Source of the DNA: RHKX01 sp963743875
Lineage (GTDB): Bacteria; Actinomycetota; Thermoleophilia; Solirubrobacterales; 70-9
Assembly: GCA_963743875.1 (NCBI GenBank)
Contig: CAVURM010000001.1
Location: forward strand, 372,001 to 436,000
DNA: 64,000 nt
Direction of reading: 5' to 3'
The stretch's first letter is position 1. Every line of letters starts with the position of its first letter. The notes beneath the pieces are model-generated. The model made no database searches and was not told the origin of the DNA. It saw nothing but the letters and a program-made list of their open reading frames with translations. Shown here one piece after another: positions 24,665 through 34,692 of this stretch. The translations under genes were made by a program, and so were the position numbers.

Positions 24665-27600
24665 TGCCTCGCCGTGACGACATCCACAAGATCCTGCTGA
24701 TCGGCTCGGGGCCGATCGTGATCGGCCAGGCGGCCGAGTTCGACTACTCGGGCACCCAGGCCTGCAAGATCCTCCGGGAGGAGGGCTACGAGATCGTGTT
24801 GGTCAACTCGAACCCGGCGACGATCATGACCGACCCCGAGTTCGCCGATCGGACCTACATCGAGCCGCTGATCCCCGACGTCGTCGCCCGGATAATCGAG
24901 CGCGAGCGTCCGGACGCACTGCTGCCGACGCTCGGCGGGCAGACGGCGCTCAACCTCGCCAAGGACCTGCATGACGACGGGACGCTCGAACGCTTCGGCG
25001 TCGAGTTGATCGGGGCCGACTACGACGCGATCCACAGGGCGGAGGACCGCGACGTGTTCCGGCAGACGATGGAGGCCGCCGGCCTGAGGGTCCCGCGGTC
25101 GTTGATCGCCGAGTCGGTCGGAGATGCCGAGTCCGCGCTCGCCGACGGCTCGCTGAAGCTGCCGGCGATCATCCGGCCGGCGTTCACGATGGGCGGTCAG
25201 GGCGGCGGCGCGGCACGAACCGAGACCGAACTCCGCCAGATCATCTCCGAGGGCCTCGCAGCCAGCCCGATCAACCAGGTGCTGGTGGAGGAGTCCGTGC
25301 TGGGTTGGGGTGAGTTCGAGCTCGAGCTGATGCGTGACCGCAACGACAACGTGATCGTCATCTGTTCGATCGAGAACATCGACCCGATGGGGGTGCACAC
25401 CGGCGACTCGGTCACGGTGGCTCCGGCGCAAAGCCTCAGCGATGCCCTCTACCAGGAGCTTCGCGACCAGGCGATCAAGGTGATTCGCGCGGTCGGCGTC
25501 GAGACGGGCGGTTCGAACGTGCAGTTCGGAGTCGACCCCGAATCGGGAGAGATCGTCGTGATCGAGATGAATCCGAGGGTCTCGCGATCGTCGGCACTCG
25601 CCTCGAAGGCAACCGGGTTCCCGATCGCCAAGATCGCGGCCCGCCTGGCGGTCGGCTACACCCTCGACGAGATCCCCAACGACATCACCAGGGCAACGCC
25701 GGCGGCCTTCGAGCCGACCATCGACTACGTCGTGACCAAGATCCCGCGCTTCGCATTCGAGAAGTTCCCTGGCAGCGAGGGCCGCCTGACCACCCACATG
25801 AAGTCGGTCGGCGAGGCGATGGCGATCGGTCGCACATTCCGCGAGTCGTTCGCGAAGGCGATGCGCTCACGCGAGCTGGACGCCCCGGCCGATCTTCCGG
25901 CCGACGATGAGGAACTCCTCGATCGGCTCGAGAGCCCCTCCGACGATCGATTCGACCTCGTGCTCGAGGCGTTTCGCCGCGGCATCGCCATCGATGCAGT
26001 GCACGCCCACACCTCGATCGACCACTGGTTTCTGCGCGAGCTCCACGTGCTGGCCATCGAAGGCGACGGTACGGAGGGCCTCGAGCGCACCTACAAGGCG
26101 GTCGATACCTGCGCGGCCGAGTTCGAGGCCGAGACGCCCTACTACTACTCCAGCCACGAGCGGGGCGGTGGGCAAATCGCTGGTCGGGCGGGTCCGATCG
26201 CAGCCGGCGAGGTGCGCCGCGGCGATCGTCCCAGCGTCGTCATCCTCGGGTCGGGTCCCAATCGGATTGGGCAGGGGATCGAGTTCGACTACTGCTGCGT
26301 GCACGCCGCGATGACGGTTCGCGAGTCGGGCCGCGATGCCGTCATGATCAACTGCAATCCGGAGACGGTGTCCACCGACTACGACACCTCCGACCGCCTC
26401 TACTTCGAGCCGTTGACAGCCGACGACGTGCTCGCGGTGATCGAGCAGGAGCAGCCTGAGGGAGTGATCGTGCAGTTCGGCGGACAGACTCCGCTGCGGC
26501 TCGCCAAGACGCTCGAGGACGCCGGCGTGACGCTGCTCGGCACGCCGGTCGATGCCATTGACCTGGCCGAGGACCGGGGGCGCTTCGGCGCCATGCTCGC
26601 CCGCCTCGGGATCGCTCACCCGCCCTACGGAACGGCGCTCAGCGCCGCCGAGGCGGAGGTGATCGCCGCCGAGGTCGGCTTCCCGCTCCTCGTCCGTCCC
26701 TCCTATGTCCTCGGCGGCCGGGCGATGGAGATCTGCTATTCGACCGCCGATCTCAAGAGCTACCTGAGCAAGCACGCGAAGGCCGATCGCGAGCACCCGC
26801 TCCTGTTGGATCGCTTCCTCGAGGATGCGATCGAGGTCGACGTCGACGCGCTCTCCGACGGAGTGGACTGCGTGCTCGCCGGCGTCATGCAGCACGTCGA
26901 GGAGGCGGGAGTGCACTTCGGGCGACTCGGCATGCGTGCTACCGCCGATGAGCCTCGGCGAGGAGATGCTCGGCCGGATCGCCGATACGACTCGCGTCAT
27001 GGCGCTCGAGCTCGGGGTGATCGGGCTCATCAACATCCAGTACGCGGTCGCGGGGGGCGAGCTCTACGTGATCGAGGCCAACCCGCGGGCTTCGCGGACG
27101 GTCCCGTTCGTGAGCAAGGCGATCGGCGCCCCGATCGCCAAGATCGCATGCCGCCTGATGCTCGGCGAAGCGCTCGCCGACCAGGACGTTCCGGCGATGC
27201 CGCAGGGTCACGTCTCGGTCAAGGAGGCGGTGCTGCCGTTCTCGCGATTCACGGGCACCGACAGCGTCCTCGGGCCGGAGATGAAGAGCACCGGGGAGGT
27301 GATGGGCGTCGCCGAGGACTTCCCGGCGGCATTCGGCAAGGCGCAGTCGGCGGCGGGGGTCAGGCTGCCGAGCTCGGGGACGGTTTTCATCACGGTCACC
27401 GACAACGACAAGGCGGCCGCGACCCAGCTCGCGACTCGTTTCTGCGACCTCGGATTCCAGATCGTCGCCACCGGCGGCACCGCTCAGGCGATCTCGCGGA
27501 TGGGCGTGCCCGTGGAGACGATTCACAAGATCCACGAGGGATCGCCGAACGTCGTCGACTACATCGAGCGCGGCAAGGTCGACCTGGTCATCAACACACC

Positions 27601-27791
27601 GACCGGCTCCGGCGCCCGCGCCGACGGCTACGAGATCCGCAGCGCCGCAATCCGACGCGGGATCCCCTGCGTGACGACGATGACCGGTGCCTCCGCCGCC
27701 GCCCGCGCGATCGGCGCCGACCCAGAACGGCGGCACGATCGAGGTGCGAAGCCTGCAGGAGCTTCACGGCACGACCCGAGCCGCTGACTGA
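24664..27791 (+). CDS. carB: Carbamoyl-phosphate synthase large subunit CarB (two frameshifts here)
   Basis: Full-length CarB of about 1040 residues when repaired. Two ATP-grasp halves (first: GSGPIVIGQAAEFDYSG; second: GSGPNRIGQGIEFDYCC) and a C-terminal MGS-like allosteric domain (ATGGTAQAI) that binds UMP/ornithine in relatives. One extra T at 26917/26918 breaks the second ATP-grasp domain (HSGDSACVLPP is restored when removed). A probable extra C near 27723 shifts the last 22 codons; corrected stop at 27791. I read both as sequence errors. Confidence 0.9.
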
Positions 27792-27808
27792 GAGTTCGTA
27801 GTGATCGA

Positions 27809-28682
27809 ATGACGGCGGAAGCCGGAGACGAGCCGACCCGAGTCCTGGCGCCGTTCGGGCGCCGTCGCAGCGAGGTCGTCGCCAACGAGATCAGCGGTGG
27901 ATACCGGATCGTCACCGCGCGGGACAGCCGGGGCCCGACGCCCGCTGCCGGGCAGTTCTACATGCTCGCCGCCGAACGCGGCTGGGGCGGGGGAGGGGAG
28001 CGGCCGTTCCTGCCCCGCGCCTTCTCCGTGGCCGAGGCTCTCGCCGACGACGAGGGCGTCCTGCTGTCGTTCCTGCTCGAGGATGTCGGTCCCGGCACCC
28101 ACGAGCTGGCCGGCCTCCGATCCGGAGACGGCCTGCTGCTGACGGGGCCGCTCGGCCGTCCGTTCTCGCCCCCGCACGACATCGACCCCGACGCGGCGGG
28201 CGCGATCCTCGTCGGCGGGGGCATCGGATTGGCGCCGCTGGCACTCTGGCGCCGGACCCTGGCCGCCCTCGGGATCCCCGAACGCTCGCTGCTCGGGTTT
28301 CGGGACGAGGCGCACTCGGGCGGGATGGAGCTGTTTCGCTGCTCGGAGGTCCGGCTGGCCAGCGAGGACGGCCACGCGGGCCACCGCGGCTATGTGACCG
28401 ATCTGCTGGCAAGGATGCTCGAGGGTGATTCGGCGAGGACCGCCGTCGTCTACTCGTGCGGGCCGCCCGGCGATGCTGGAGGCCGTGCGGGCGATGTGCG
28501 AGGCCCGTGGGGTCGAGGCGGAGCTGGCGATGGAGTCCCCGATGGCCTGCGGCTACGGGGCGTGCTTCGGATGCGCGGTGCCACTGCGCGGGGGCGGATA
28601 CATGCGGCTCTGCGTGGACGGGCCGGTCGTCCGGGCGGCCGCGGTGGAGACGGCGCTGGTCGAGGGGGCGGGGCACCGATGA
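27809..28682 (+). CDS. pyrK: Dihydroorotate dehydrogenase electron transfer subunit PyrK (frameshifted here)
   Basis: About 290 residues after repair. FAD-binding ferredoxin-reductase fold (RPFLPRAFSVA, VGGGIGLAPLA) and a C-terminal [2Fe-2S] site with Cys spacing C-x4-C-x2-C-x11-C (ACGYGACFGC...C). Passes electrons from PyrD to NAD. One extra C at 28467-28469 splits the frame (CGPPAMLEAV expected). Stop overlaps pyrD by ATGA. Confidence 0.88.
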
Positions 28683-29588
28683 GCACCGGCATCTCCGCGG
28701 ATCGGATCGAGGGGGTCGAACTCTGCGGAATACCGCTGGCGCACCCGATCATCAACGCATCCGGGACCTTCGACGTGATCGCGGCGCGCCGCGCCTTCGG
28801 GGACGCCGTGCTGGAGCGGTTTCCGTTCAGCGCCTACGTATCGAAGACGATCACGCCGGTCCCTCGCGTCGGCAACCCGCCCCCTCGCCTGTGGGAGGAG
28901 CCGGCGGCAATGGTCAACTCGATCGGCCTGCCCAACAAGGGACTGGAAGGCTTCCTGACCGGTGATCTTCCGCAGCTGGCGGAGCTACCGGTGCCCCTGA
29001 TCGTCTCGGTGATGGCCACCAGCGTCGAGCAGTTCGGTCCCCTGGTGTCGGCGGTCGCCGAACGGCCGGAGGTCGCCGCCCTGGAGCTGAACGTCTCCTG
29101 TCCGAACGTCCACTCGGGATTGATCGTCGGCGAGCAGCCCACCGAAACGGAGTCGCTGCTCGAGGCGCTGCGGCCGCTGACGGTGAAACCGCTGATCGTG
29201 AAGCTGACGCCGAACGTGGCCGAGCCGGCGGCCGATCGCGATCGCCGCTGAGCAGGGAGGGGCCGATGCCGTCTCGCTGATCAACACGCTGAAGGCCGCC
29301 CCGCTGCTCGCCGACGGCAGGCCGTGGCTCGGCGCCGGCAGCGGCGGTCTCTCCGGGCCGGCGGTCCGCACGATTGCCCTGAAGCAGGTCTCCGACGTGG
29401 TCTCTGCGGTCGAGATCCCGGTCGTCGGGATGGGCGGCGTCGAGCACGGCAGCCATGTCGCGTCGCTGCTCTCCGCCGGAGCCACGGCGGTGGCGGTCGG
29501 GACCGCGAGCTTCCGAGATCCGCTCGCCGCAGAGCGGATCCGGAGCGAGCTCGCGAGCCTGGTTTCGGCTGAAGCCGGCCTCTGCTGA
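28679..29588 (+). CDS. pyrD: Dihydroorotate dehydrogenase catalytic subunit PyrD, class 1B (frameshifted here)
   Basis: About 302 residues after repair; FMN barrel oxidising dihydroorotate, paired with PyrK. NASGTFDV at the N-terminus, NSIGLPNKGLEGF, ELNVSCPNVHSG with the class 1 catalytic Cys, then LINTLKA and VVGMGGVEHGSHV beyond the frameshift. One extra C at 29232/29233 causes an early stop at about 29251. Last pyr gene; pyrF is not here. Confidence 0.9.
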
Positions 29589-29622
29589 GGGCCGGCGGTT
29601 CTCCGCAAAGTACGGGTGAAAG

Positions 29623-29640
29623 GACCGGATCGGGCCGGTC
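29623..29640 (+). terminator. Terminator-like hairpin after pyrD
   Basis: GACCGG / CCGGTC 6-bp stem with 6-nt loop, 35 nt after the pyrD stop. Weak T-tract; call rests mostly on position. Confidence 0.4.
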
Positions 29641-29703
29641 TTCGACCCCCTCTACCTCGACCTGAGCTTGAGCTGAATTGGGTGAAAAACCGGCCGAAAC
29701 CGC

Positions 29704-29731
29704 TTGCGCGTGGCCGAGCCGTGTATATGAT
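29704..29731 (+). promoter_or_regulatory. Sigma-70-type promoter for mihF
   Basis: TTGCGC (29704-29709), 16-bp spacer, TATGAT (29726-29731), 11 nt before the mihF ATG. Confidence 0.55.
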
Positions 29732-29742
29732 CGCCGCGCCCG

Positions 29743-30080
29743 ATGTCCCCCGCTCCGACGACCTCCACACCCGTCCCGGCCCGAAGCCACGACCAGCGCA
29801 TGAGGGCGCTGGAGGCAGCGAACGAGATCCGCACCAGGCGGGCTCAGCTGAAGCGCGATCTGAAGGCCGGCAAGGTTCAGATCGAAGGGTCTGCTGCTGA
29901 ACCCGCCGGAGTATCCTGGAGACGGCGAAGGTCTTCGACATGATGCTGGCGGTACCCAAGTACGGGCGCGTGAAGGTGAACCGGATTCTCAATCAATGCC
30001 GGGTGTCGCCCTCGAAGACGATCGGCGGCCTCTCGGTGCGGCAGCGCTCCGAACTGGTCGCCCTTCTTCGCCGTCGCTGA
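29743..30080 (+). CDS. mihF: Actinobacterial integration host factor mIHF (two frameshifts here)
   Basis: About 111 residues after repair. Nucleoid DNA-binding protein of the mycobacterial IHF type, not related to Escherichia coli IHF. N-terminal helix (RMRALEAANEIRTRRAQLKRDLKAG) and a helix-two-turn-helix region (VPKYGRVKVNRILNQCRVSPSKTIGGL), ending RQRSELVALLRRR. Extra T at 29890 and extra C at 29915/29916 break the frame. Order mihF-gmk-rpoZ-coaBC is the actinobacterial arrangement. Confidence 0.85.
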
Positions 30081-30126
30081 GGCCGAGACACCGCCAACGC
30101 CGCTTCAGCGGTAACAATCGCCCGGC

Positions 30127-30688
30127 ATGTCGGCGGTATTCGTCATCACAGGTCCGTCCGGAGTCGGCAAGGGAACGCTGATCCGGACGCTGCGCGAGCT
30201 CGTTCCCGAACTCGAGCTCTCGATCTCGGCGACGACGCGGGCGCCCCGCGAGCCGGCGAAGCGGCCGGGGTCGATTACCACTTCCTTCCCGGTCGACGAG
30301 TTCGAGCGCCGGGTCGCCGACGGGCGAGTTCATCGAGCACGCGACCTACAGCGGCAACCGTTACGGGACGCTCCGCTCCGAGGTCGACGAGCGCAACGAG
30401 CGCGGGGCGCCCGTGGTGCTCGAGATCGAGTTGCAGGGAGCTCGGCAGGTGCGGGAGAGCATGCCCGAGGCCGTCCAGATCTTCGTCGCCCCGCCGGATC
30501 CATCGGACCTGAGGCGGACGGCTCGAGGCGCGGGGGACCGACGACGCGGAGACGATCGAGGCCCGCCTGCGGTGGCGAAGGAGGAGCTGGCGGCGCGGGG
30601 CGAGTTCCCGCACATCGGTGTCAACGACGACGTCGACCGCGCGGCGGCCGAGCTGGCTGAGATCGTTCGTTCACGATCCGGTGCCTAG
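30127..30688 (+). CDS. gmk: Guanylate kinase (about five indels here)
   Basis: Phosphorylates GMP to GDP. P-loop ITGPSGVGKGT at residue 7, SATTRAPRE (GMP site), then across shifted frames VDYHFLPVDEF, EFIEHATYSGNRYGT, LEIELQGARQV and IFVAPPDPSDL. Apparent base loss near 30250 and 30568, extra bases near 30291, 30321 and 30516. Every motif can be read once frames are stitched, so the underlying gene appears intact. Confidence 0.85.
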
Positions 30689-30693
30689 ACCTC

Positions 30694-30699
30694 TACACT
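30694..30699 (+). promoter_or_regulatory. -10 element (TACACT) before rpoZ
   Basis: TACACT followed by 6 nt and ATG 30706: leaderless architecture. Confidence 0.45.
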
Positions 30700-30705
30700 C
30701 GCGCC

Positions 30706-30937
30706 ATGGTCAAGCCCCGAGTAGACAAACTGATGGATCGCACCGACTCCCACTACACGGCGGTCGTCGTCGCGGCGAAGCGTGCACGGCAGCTGAACAG
30801 CTACTACCGCGCGCTCGGCGAGGGCACCTACGAGGAGCACACCCCGCCGATGGTCGAGATCCGACAGCGACAACTATCTGACGATCTCGCTCGAGGAGCT
30901 GGCCGCCGGCAAGATCAACTACGAGTACCGGCACTAG
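30706..30937 (+). CDS. rpoZ: RNA polymerase omega subunit RpoZ (one frameshift here)
   Basis: About 76 residues after repair. VDKLMDRTDSHYTAVVVAAKRARQLN is the conserved omega core; after removing an extra C near 30860 the tail reads VEIDSDNYLTISLEELAAGKINYEY, as expected. Stabilises the beta' subunit. Between gmk and coaBC. Confidence 0.88.
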
Positions 30938-30992
30938 CCACCTTTCCGCACCGCGCGGACCGACGGCGCGGTCGTCCCACACGGAGGCAGCC

Positions 30993-32247
30993 GTGGCAAG
31001 AATCCTGATCGGCGTCAGCGGCGGCATCGCCGCCTACAAGGCGGTCGAATTCGCGCGCCTGGCGACGCTCGCCGGCCACGGGGTTCGGGTGACCATGACC
31101 GAGTCCGCGCAGCGCTTCGTCGGGGCGGCGACGTTCGAGGGGATCGTCGGGTCGCCGGTGCTCACCGACGAGTTCGCCCGCGACCCGATGCGCGGCGTCT
31201 ACCCGGGCGATACCCCTGCCCGGGCACGACCCGATCTCCCATCTCGCCGTGGTCGAGAACGCCGACGTCTTCGTCGTCGCGCCCGCCTCCGCCAACACGA
31301 TCGCCAAGCTGGCGGCGGGAATCTGCGACTCGCTGCTGACGACCTCGTTTCTGGCCTGTGACGCGCCTCGGATCCTCGCCCCGGCCATGAACGGCCGGAT
31401 GTGGGAGGCCGAGGCGACGCAGAGCCAATGTCGCGTGCTCCTGAGCGAGCGGGGCGTCGAGGTCATGGAGCCGGAGCGACGGCGCCCTGGCCTCCCGCGG
31501 CGAGCACGGCCGGGGCGGATGCCCGAGCCGGCGCAGATCATGGAGGCGATCGAGGCCGCATCGCTGCGACCGGCGCCGGCGGCGACCTCGCGGGGTGCGG
31601 ATCCTCGTCACCGCCGGCGGCACCCGGGAGGCGATCGACCCGGTGCGTTTCATCGGCAATCGATCGAGCGGTCGGATGGGAGTCGCGCTGGCGGAGGCGG
31701 CCGCCGCCCGCGGGGCGGACGTGACCCTCGTCGCCGCCAACGTGGCGCTGCCGACCTGCACCGGGGATCGACCGGATCGACGTCGTCAGCGCCGGCCGAG
31801 CTCGCCGCCGCGACGCAAGGTCGAGTTCGAGCGTGCGGACGTGCTGCTCATGGCCGCCGCGGTCGCGGACTTCCGACCCGGCGGAGGCGCACGACGAGCA
31901 AGCTGGTCCGCGAGGGCTCCGGCGGTATGCGAGCTCGATCTGGAACCGACCGAGGACGTGCTCGCCGGACTGGCGGCCCATCGCCGCCGCGAGGCAGGTG
32001 CTCGTCGGGTTCGCCGCCGAGCACGGAGGCGACTTCGTCGCCCGAGCGCGCGGCAAGCTCGAGCGCAAGGGCCTCGACGCGATCGTCGTCAACGACGTCT
32101 CCGATGCATCGATCGGCTTCGAGACCGGTGAGAACGAGGTGACCGTCGTTTCCAGCGACGACGAGGCGACGCTGCCGAGAGGCGTCGAAGCGAATCGTCG
32201 CCGACGCGATTCTCGACCGCATCTCCCGGATCCGGGCGGGTCGTTAG
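30993..32247 (+). CDS. coaBC: Phosphopantothenoylcysteine decarboxylase/synthetase CoaBC (about ten indels here)
   Basis: Makes 4'-phosphopantetheine for coenzyme A. CoaC half: ILIGVSGGIAAYKAVE, MTESAQRFVGAATFEGI, APASANTIAKLAAGICD and PAMNGRMW. CoaB half: RILVTAGGTREAIDPVRFIGNRSSGRMG, MAAAVADFRP and IVVNDVSD. Frame changes occur near 31215, 31478, 31601, 31763, 31793, 31817, 31882, 31899, 31930, 31995 and 32180, nearly all single extra bases. The gene is recognisable end to end; the proposed stop is TAG at 32247. Confidence 0.85.
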
Positions 32248-32301
32248 CCGCAATCTCGGGGCGCTCGGCCGGCCGGGGTCGTGCCGATTCCGTCCCGTTC
32301 C

Positions 32302-32307
32302 TACACT
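32302..32307 (+). promoter_or_regulatory. -10 element (TACACT) before dxr
   Basis: TACACT followed by 7 nt and GTG 32315: leaderless architecture. Confidence 0.45.
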
Positions 32308-32314
32308 TCCTGGC

Positions 32315-33493
32315 GTGAACGACGTACTGATTCTCGGCTCGACCGGGTCGATCGGCGAGCAGGCCATCGACGTGATCGGTCGATCCTCCGATCTGCAGCG
32401 TCGCCGGATTGTCGGCCGATCGCAACTGGGAGGCCCTGCTCGCGCAGGCGGAGGCGAGCTCGGTCGATGTCGTCGCCCTGGCCGATCCGGCCGCGGCCGC
32501 GGCGGCGCGGGCGTCGGGCTGGGGTGGGGAGGTTCTCACCGGCGAGGAGGGAATTCGCGATCTGATCATTCGCCTGGAGCCCGATGTCGTGCTCAACGCG
32601 ATCGTCGGATCCGCCGGGTTGGGGCCGACGATCGTCGCCCTCAGCGAGGGAATCGAGCTGGCGCTGGCAAACAAGGAGAGCCTCGTCGTGGGCGGCGAAC
32701 TCGTGATGGCCCTCGCCGAGGCGAGCGGGACGCGAATCCTGCCTGTGGATTCGGAGCATTCGGCCCTCTTCCAGCTGATCGCGGCCGAGCAGCCGGGGAC
32801 GGTCGATCGCCTCGTCCTGACCGCATCCGGGGGTCCCTTCCGAGGTCGGAAGGATCTGAGCGAGGTGACCAGGGAGGAGGCGCTCGCCCATCCCACCTGG
32901 GAGATGGGGGGCAAGATCACGATCGACTCGGCGACGTTGATGAACAAGGGTCTGGAGCTGATCGAAGCCCATCACCTGTTCGTCGATCCCATACGAGCGG
33001 ATCGACGTCGTGGTCCACCCGCAGTCGCTGGTCCACTCGTTGATCAGCCTCGTCGACGGCTCGACGACCGCCCACCTCGGGTATCCCGACATGCGGGTTC
33101 CGATCGCCTATGCCCTTCACGGCCCTGAACGGATCGACCTTCCGATCGAGCGCCTCGATCTCGCTGAGGTCGGCGCGCTCACCTTCGAGGCCCCCGACAC
33201 CGATCGTGTTCCCGTGCCTGCGCCTCGCACGCGAGGCCGGCGAGGCCGGTGGCATGGCCCCCTGCGTGCTCAACGCCGCAAACGAGGTCGCCGTCGAGGC
33301 GTTCCTGGCGGGGTCCCTGCCGTTCACCGGGATTCCGATCCTGGTCGAGCGCATCCTCGAGGTCATGCCCACTCCGGCCCCGACGCACTTCGCCGACCTC
33401 TTCGAATGCGATCTCGAGGCACGCGAGCGGGCCGTGGCCGAGCTCGGCGAGGGATCGCTCCAGGCCGCCGGCAACGGGGGCCCCACCCGATGA
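32315..33493 (+). CDS. dxr: 1-deoxy-D-xylulose 5-phosphate reductoisomerase Dxr (three frameshifts here)
   Basis: About 391 residues after repair; NADPH- and metal-dependent step of the MEP isoprenoid pathway. LGSTGSIGEQAIDVI (NADPH loop), LANKESLVVGGE, PVDSEHSALFQ (metal and substrate), TASGGPFR, HPTWEMGGKITIDSATLMNKG and NAANEVAVEAFL. Indels near 32402, 32991 and 33207. Overlaps rseP by ATGA; ispG, also in this pathway, is at 40.6 kb. Confidence 0.9.
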
Positions 33494-34615
33494 GCTGGGT
33501 GCTTGCAATCGCCGGCTTCGCGTTCCTCGTGGTGATCCACGAGGCCGGGCACTTCACGGCGGCCAAGGCCGTCGGGATGCGGGTCGAGCGGTTCTTCCTC
33601 TTCTTCCCGCCGAAGGTCGTGTCGATCACGCGCGGCGAGACCGAGTACGGGATCGGCGCGATCCCGCTCGGCGGCTTCGTGAAGATCACCGGGATGAACC
33701 CGGAGGAGGAGATTCCTCCGGAGGTCGTCGATCGGGCCTACTACAGGCAGCCCGTCTGGAAGCGGATCGTCGTCATCGCGGCGGGACCGTTCGTCAACAT
33801 CGCGCTGGCGCTGATCCTCTTCTTCGTCCTCGCCGTCGGCTTCGGGCTCGACACCGGCCCGACGAACAGGGTCGGAACGGTCAGTGAGGACCTGCCTGCC
33901 GCCAGGGTTCTGCAGCCCGGCGACGAGCTGGTCTCCATCGACGGCAGGAACGTCGGGGATCTACCTCCGCTGGAGCTGGCCGACGCCGTCCGCGCCCAGG
34001 TTGCGACGCATGAGTGCGAGGGGACTCCGACCGATGGCTGCGTGGCCACGACGCCCGCCGTGATCAAGGTGATCCGCGAGCGGTGAGCCGGTCATCGTCA
34101 AGGTGAAACCGGTCTACGACACTCCCGAAGAGGTGCCGGGGGGGCCGGCGATCGAGCCGCGCATGGTGATCGGCTTCGGCTACGAGGCCGAGCGGGAAAC
34201 CGTTTCGCCCGGGGAGGGTGCCAACTTCGCCATCGACCGCCTCTGGTACGTGACCAGCCAGACCGCTCAGGTCTTCTCACGGATTTTCGACGCGGAGGCG
34301 CGCGATCAGATCTCGGGCGTCGTCGGCGCCACCGAGGTGACCAGACAGAGCTTCGAGTTCGACACCCGCCAGGCGATCGGTGTCCTCGCGGTGATCAGCC
34401 TGTCGCTCGGGCTGATCAACCTGCTCCCGTTCCTGCCGTTGGACGGCGGCCACATCTTCTGGGCTCTGGTCGAGAAGATTCGGGGCAAGCCGGTCCCGCT
34501 GAGGATCATGGAGCGCTCGGGGGTGGTGGGCTTCGCGCTGGTCCTGGTCCTCTTCGTGATCGGATTGGAGAACGACATCGGCCGCCTCACGGGCGAGGGT
34601 TTCAACGTCCGCTGA
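33490..34615 (+). CDS. rseP: Site-2 zinc metalloprotease, RseP/Rip1 type (one frameshift here)
   Basis: About 374 residues after repair; polytopic membrane protease that cuts anti-sigma factors or other membrane substrates. HEAGH zinc motif in the first helix (VVIHEAGHFTAAKAVG), GAIPLGGFVKITGM, a PDZ-like segment (GDELVSIDGRNV) and NLLPFLPLDGGHIFW holding the third ligand Asp. An extra T near 34084 splits the frame after VIKVIRER. Coupled to dxr. Confidence 0.9.
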
Positions 34616-34692
34616 CGCCCTGACCGGCCCCTGCGCTTCGTTGCGCTAGTTTTCGGCCCAACCCTGGGAACCCTGGAGGAGGGCAAATAAGG

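Noticed and set aside
30105..30126. Leaderless -10 element for gmk
   Set aside because: TAACAA does not fit TAnnnT, and spacing to ATG 30127 is outside the range seen at the other genes.
26900..34100. Interpretation of the block as true pseudogenes
   Set aside because: gmk, rpoZ, coaBC and dxr are normally essential, and all motifs remain intact between the single-base shifts.
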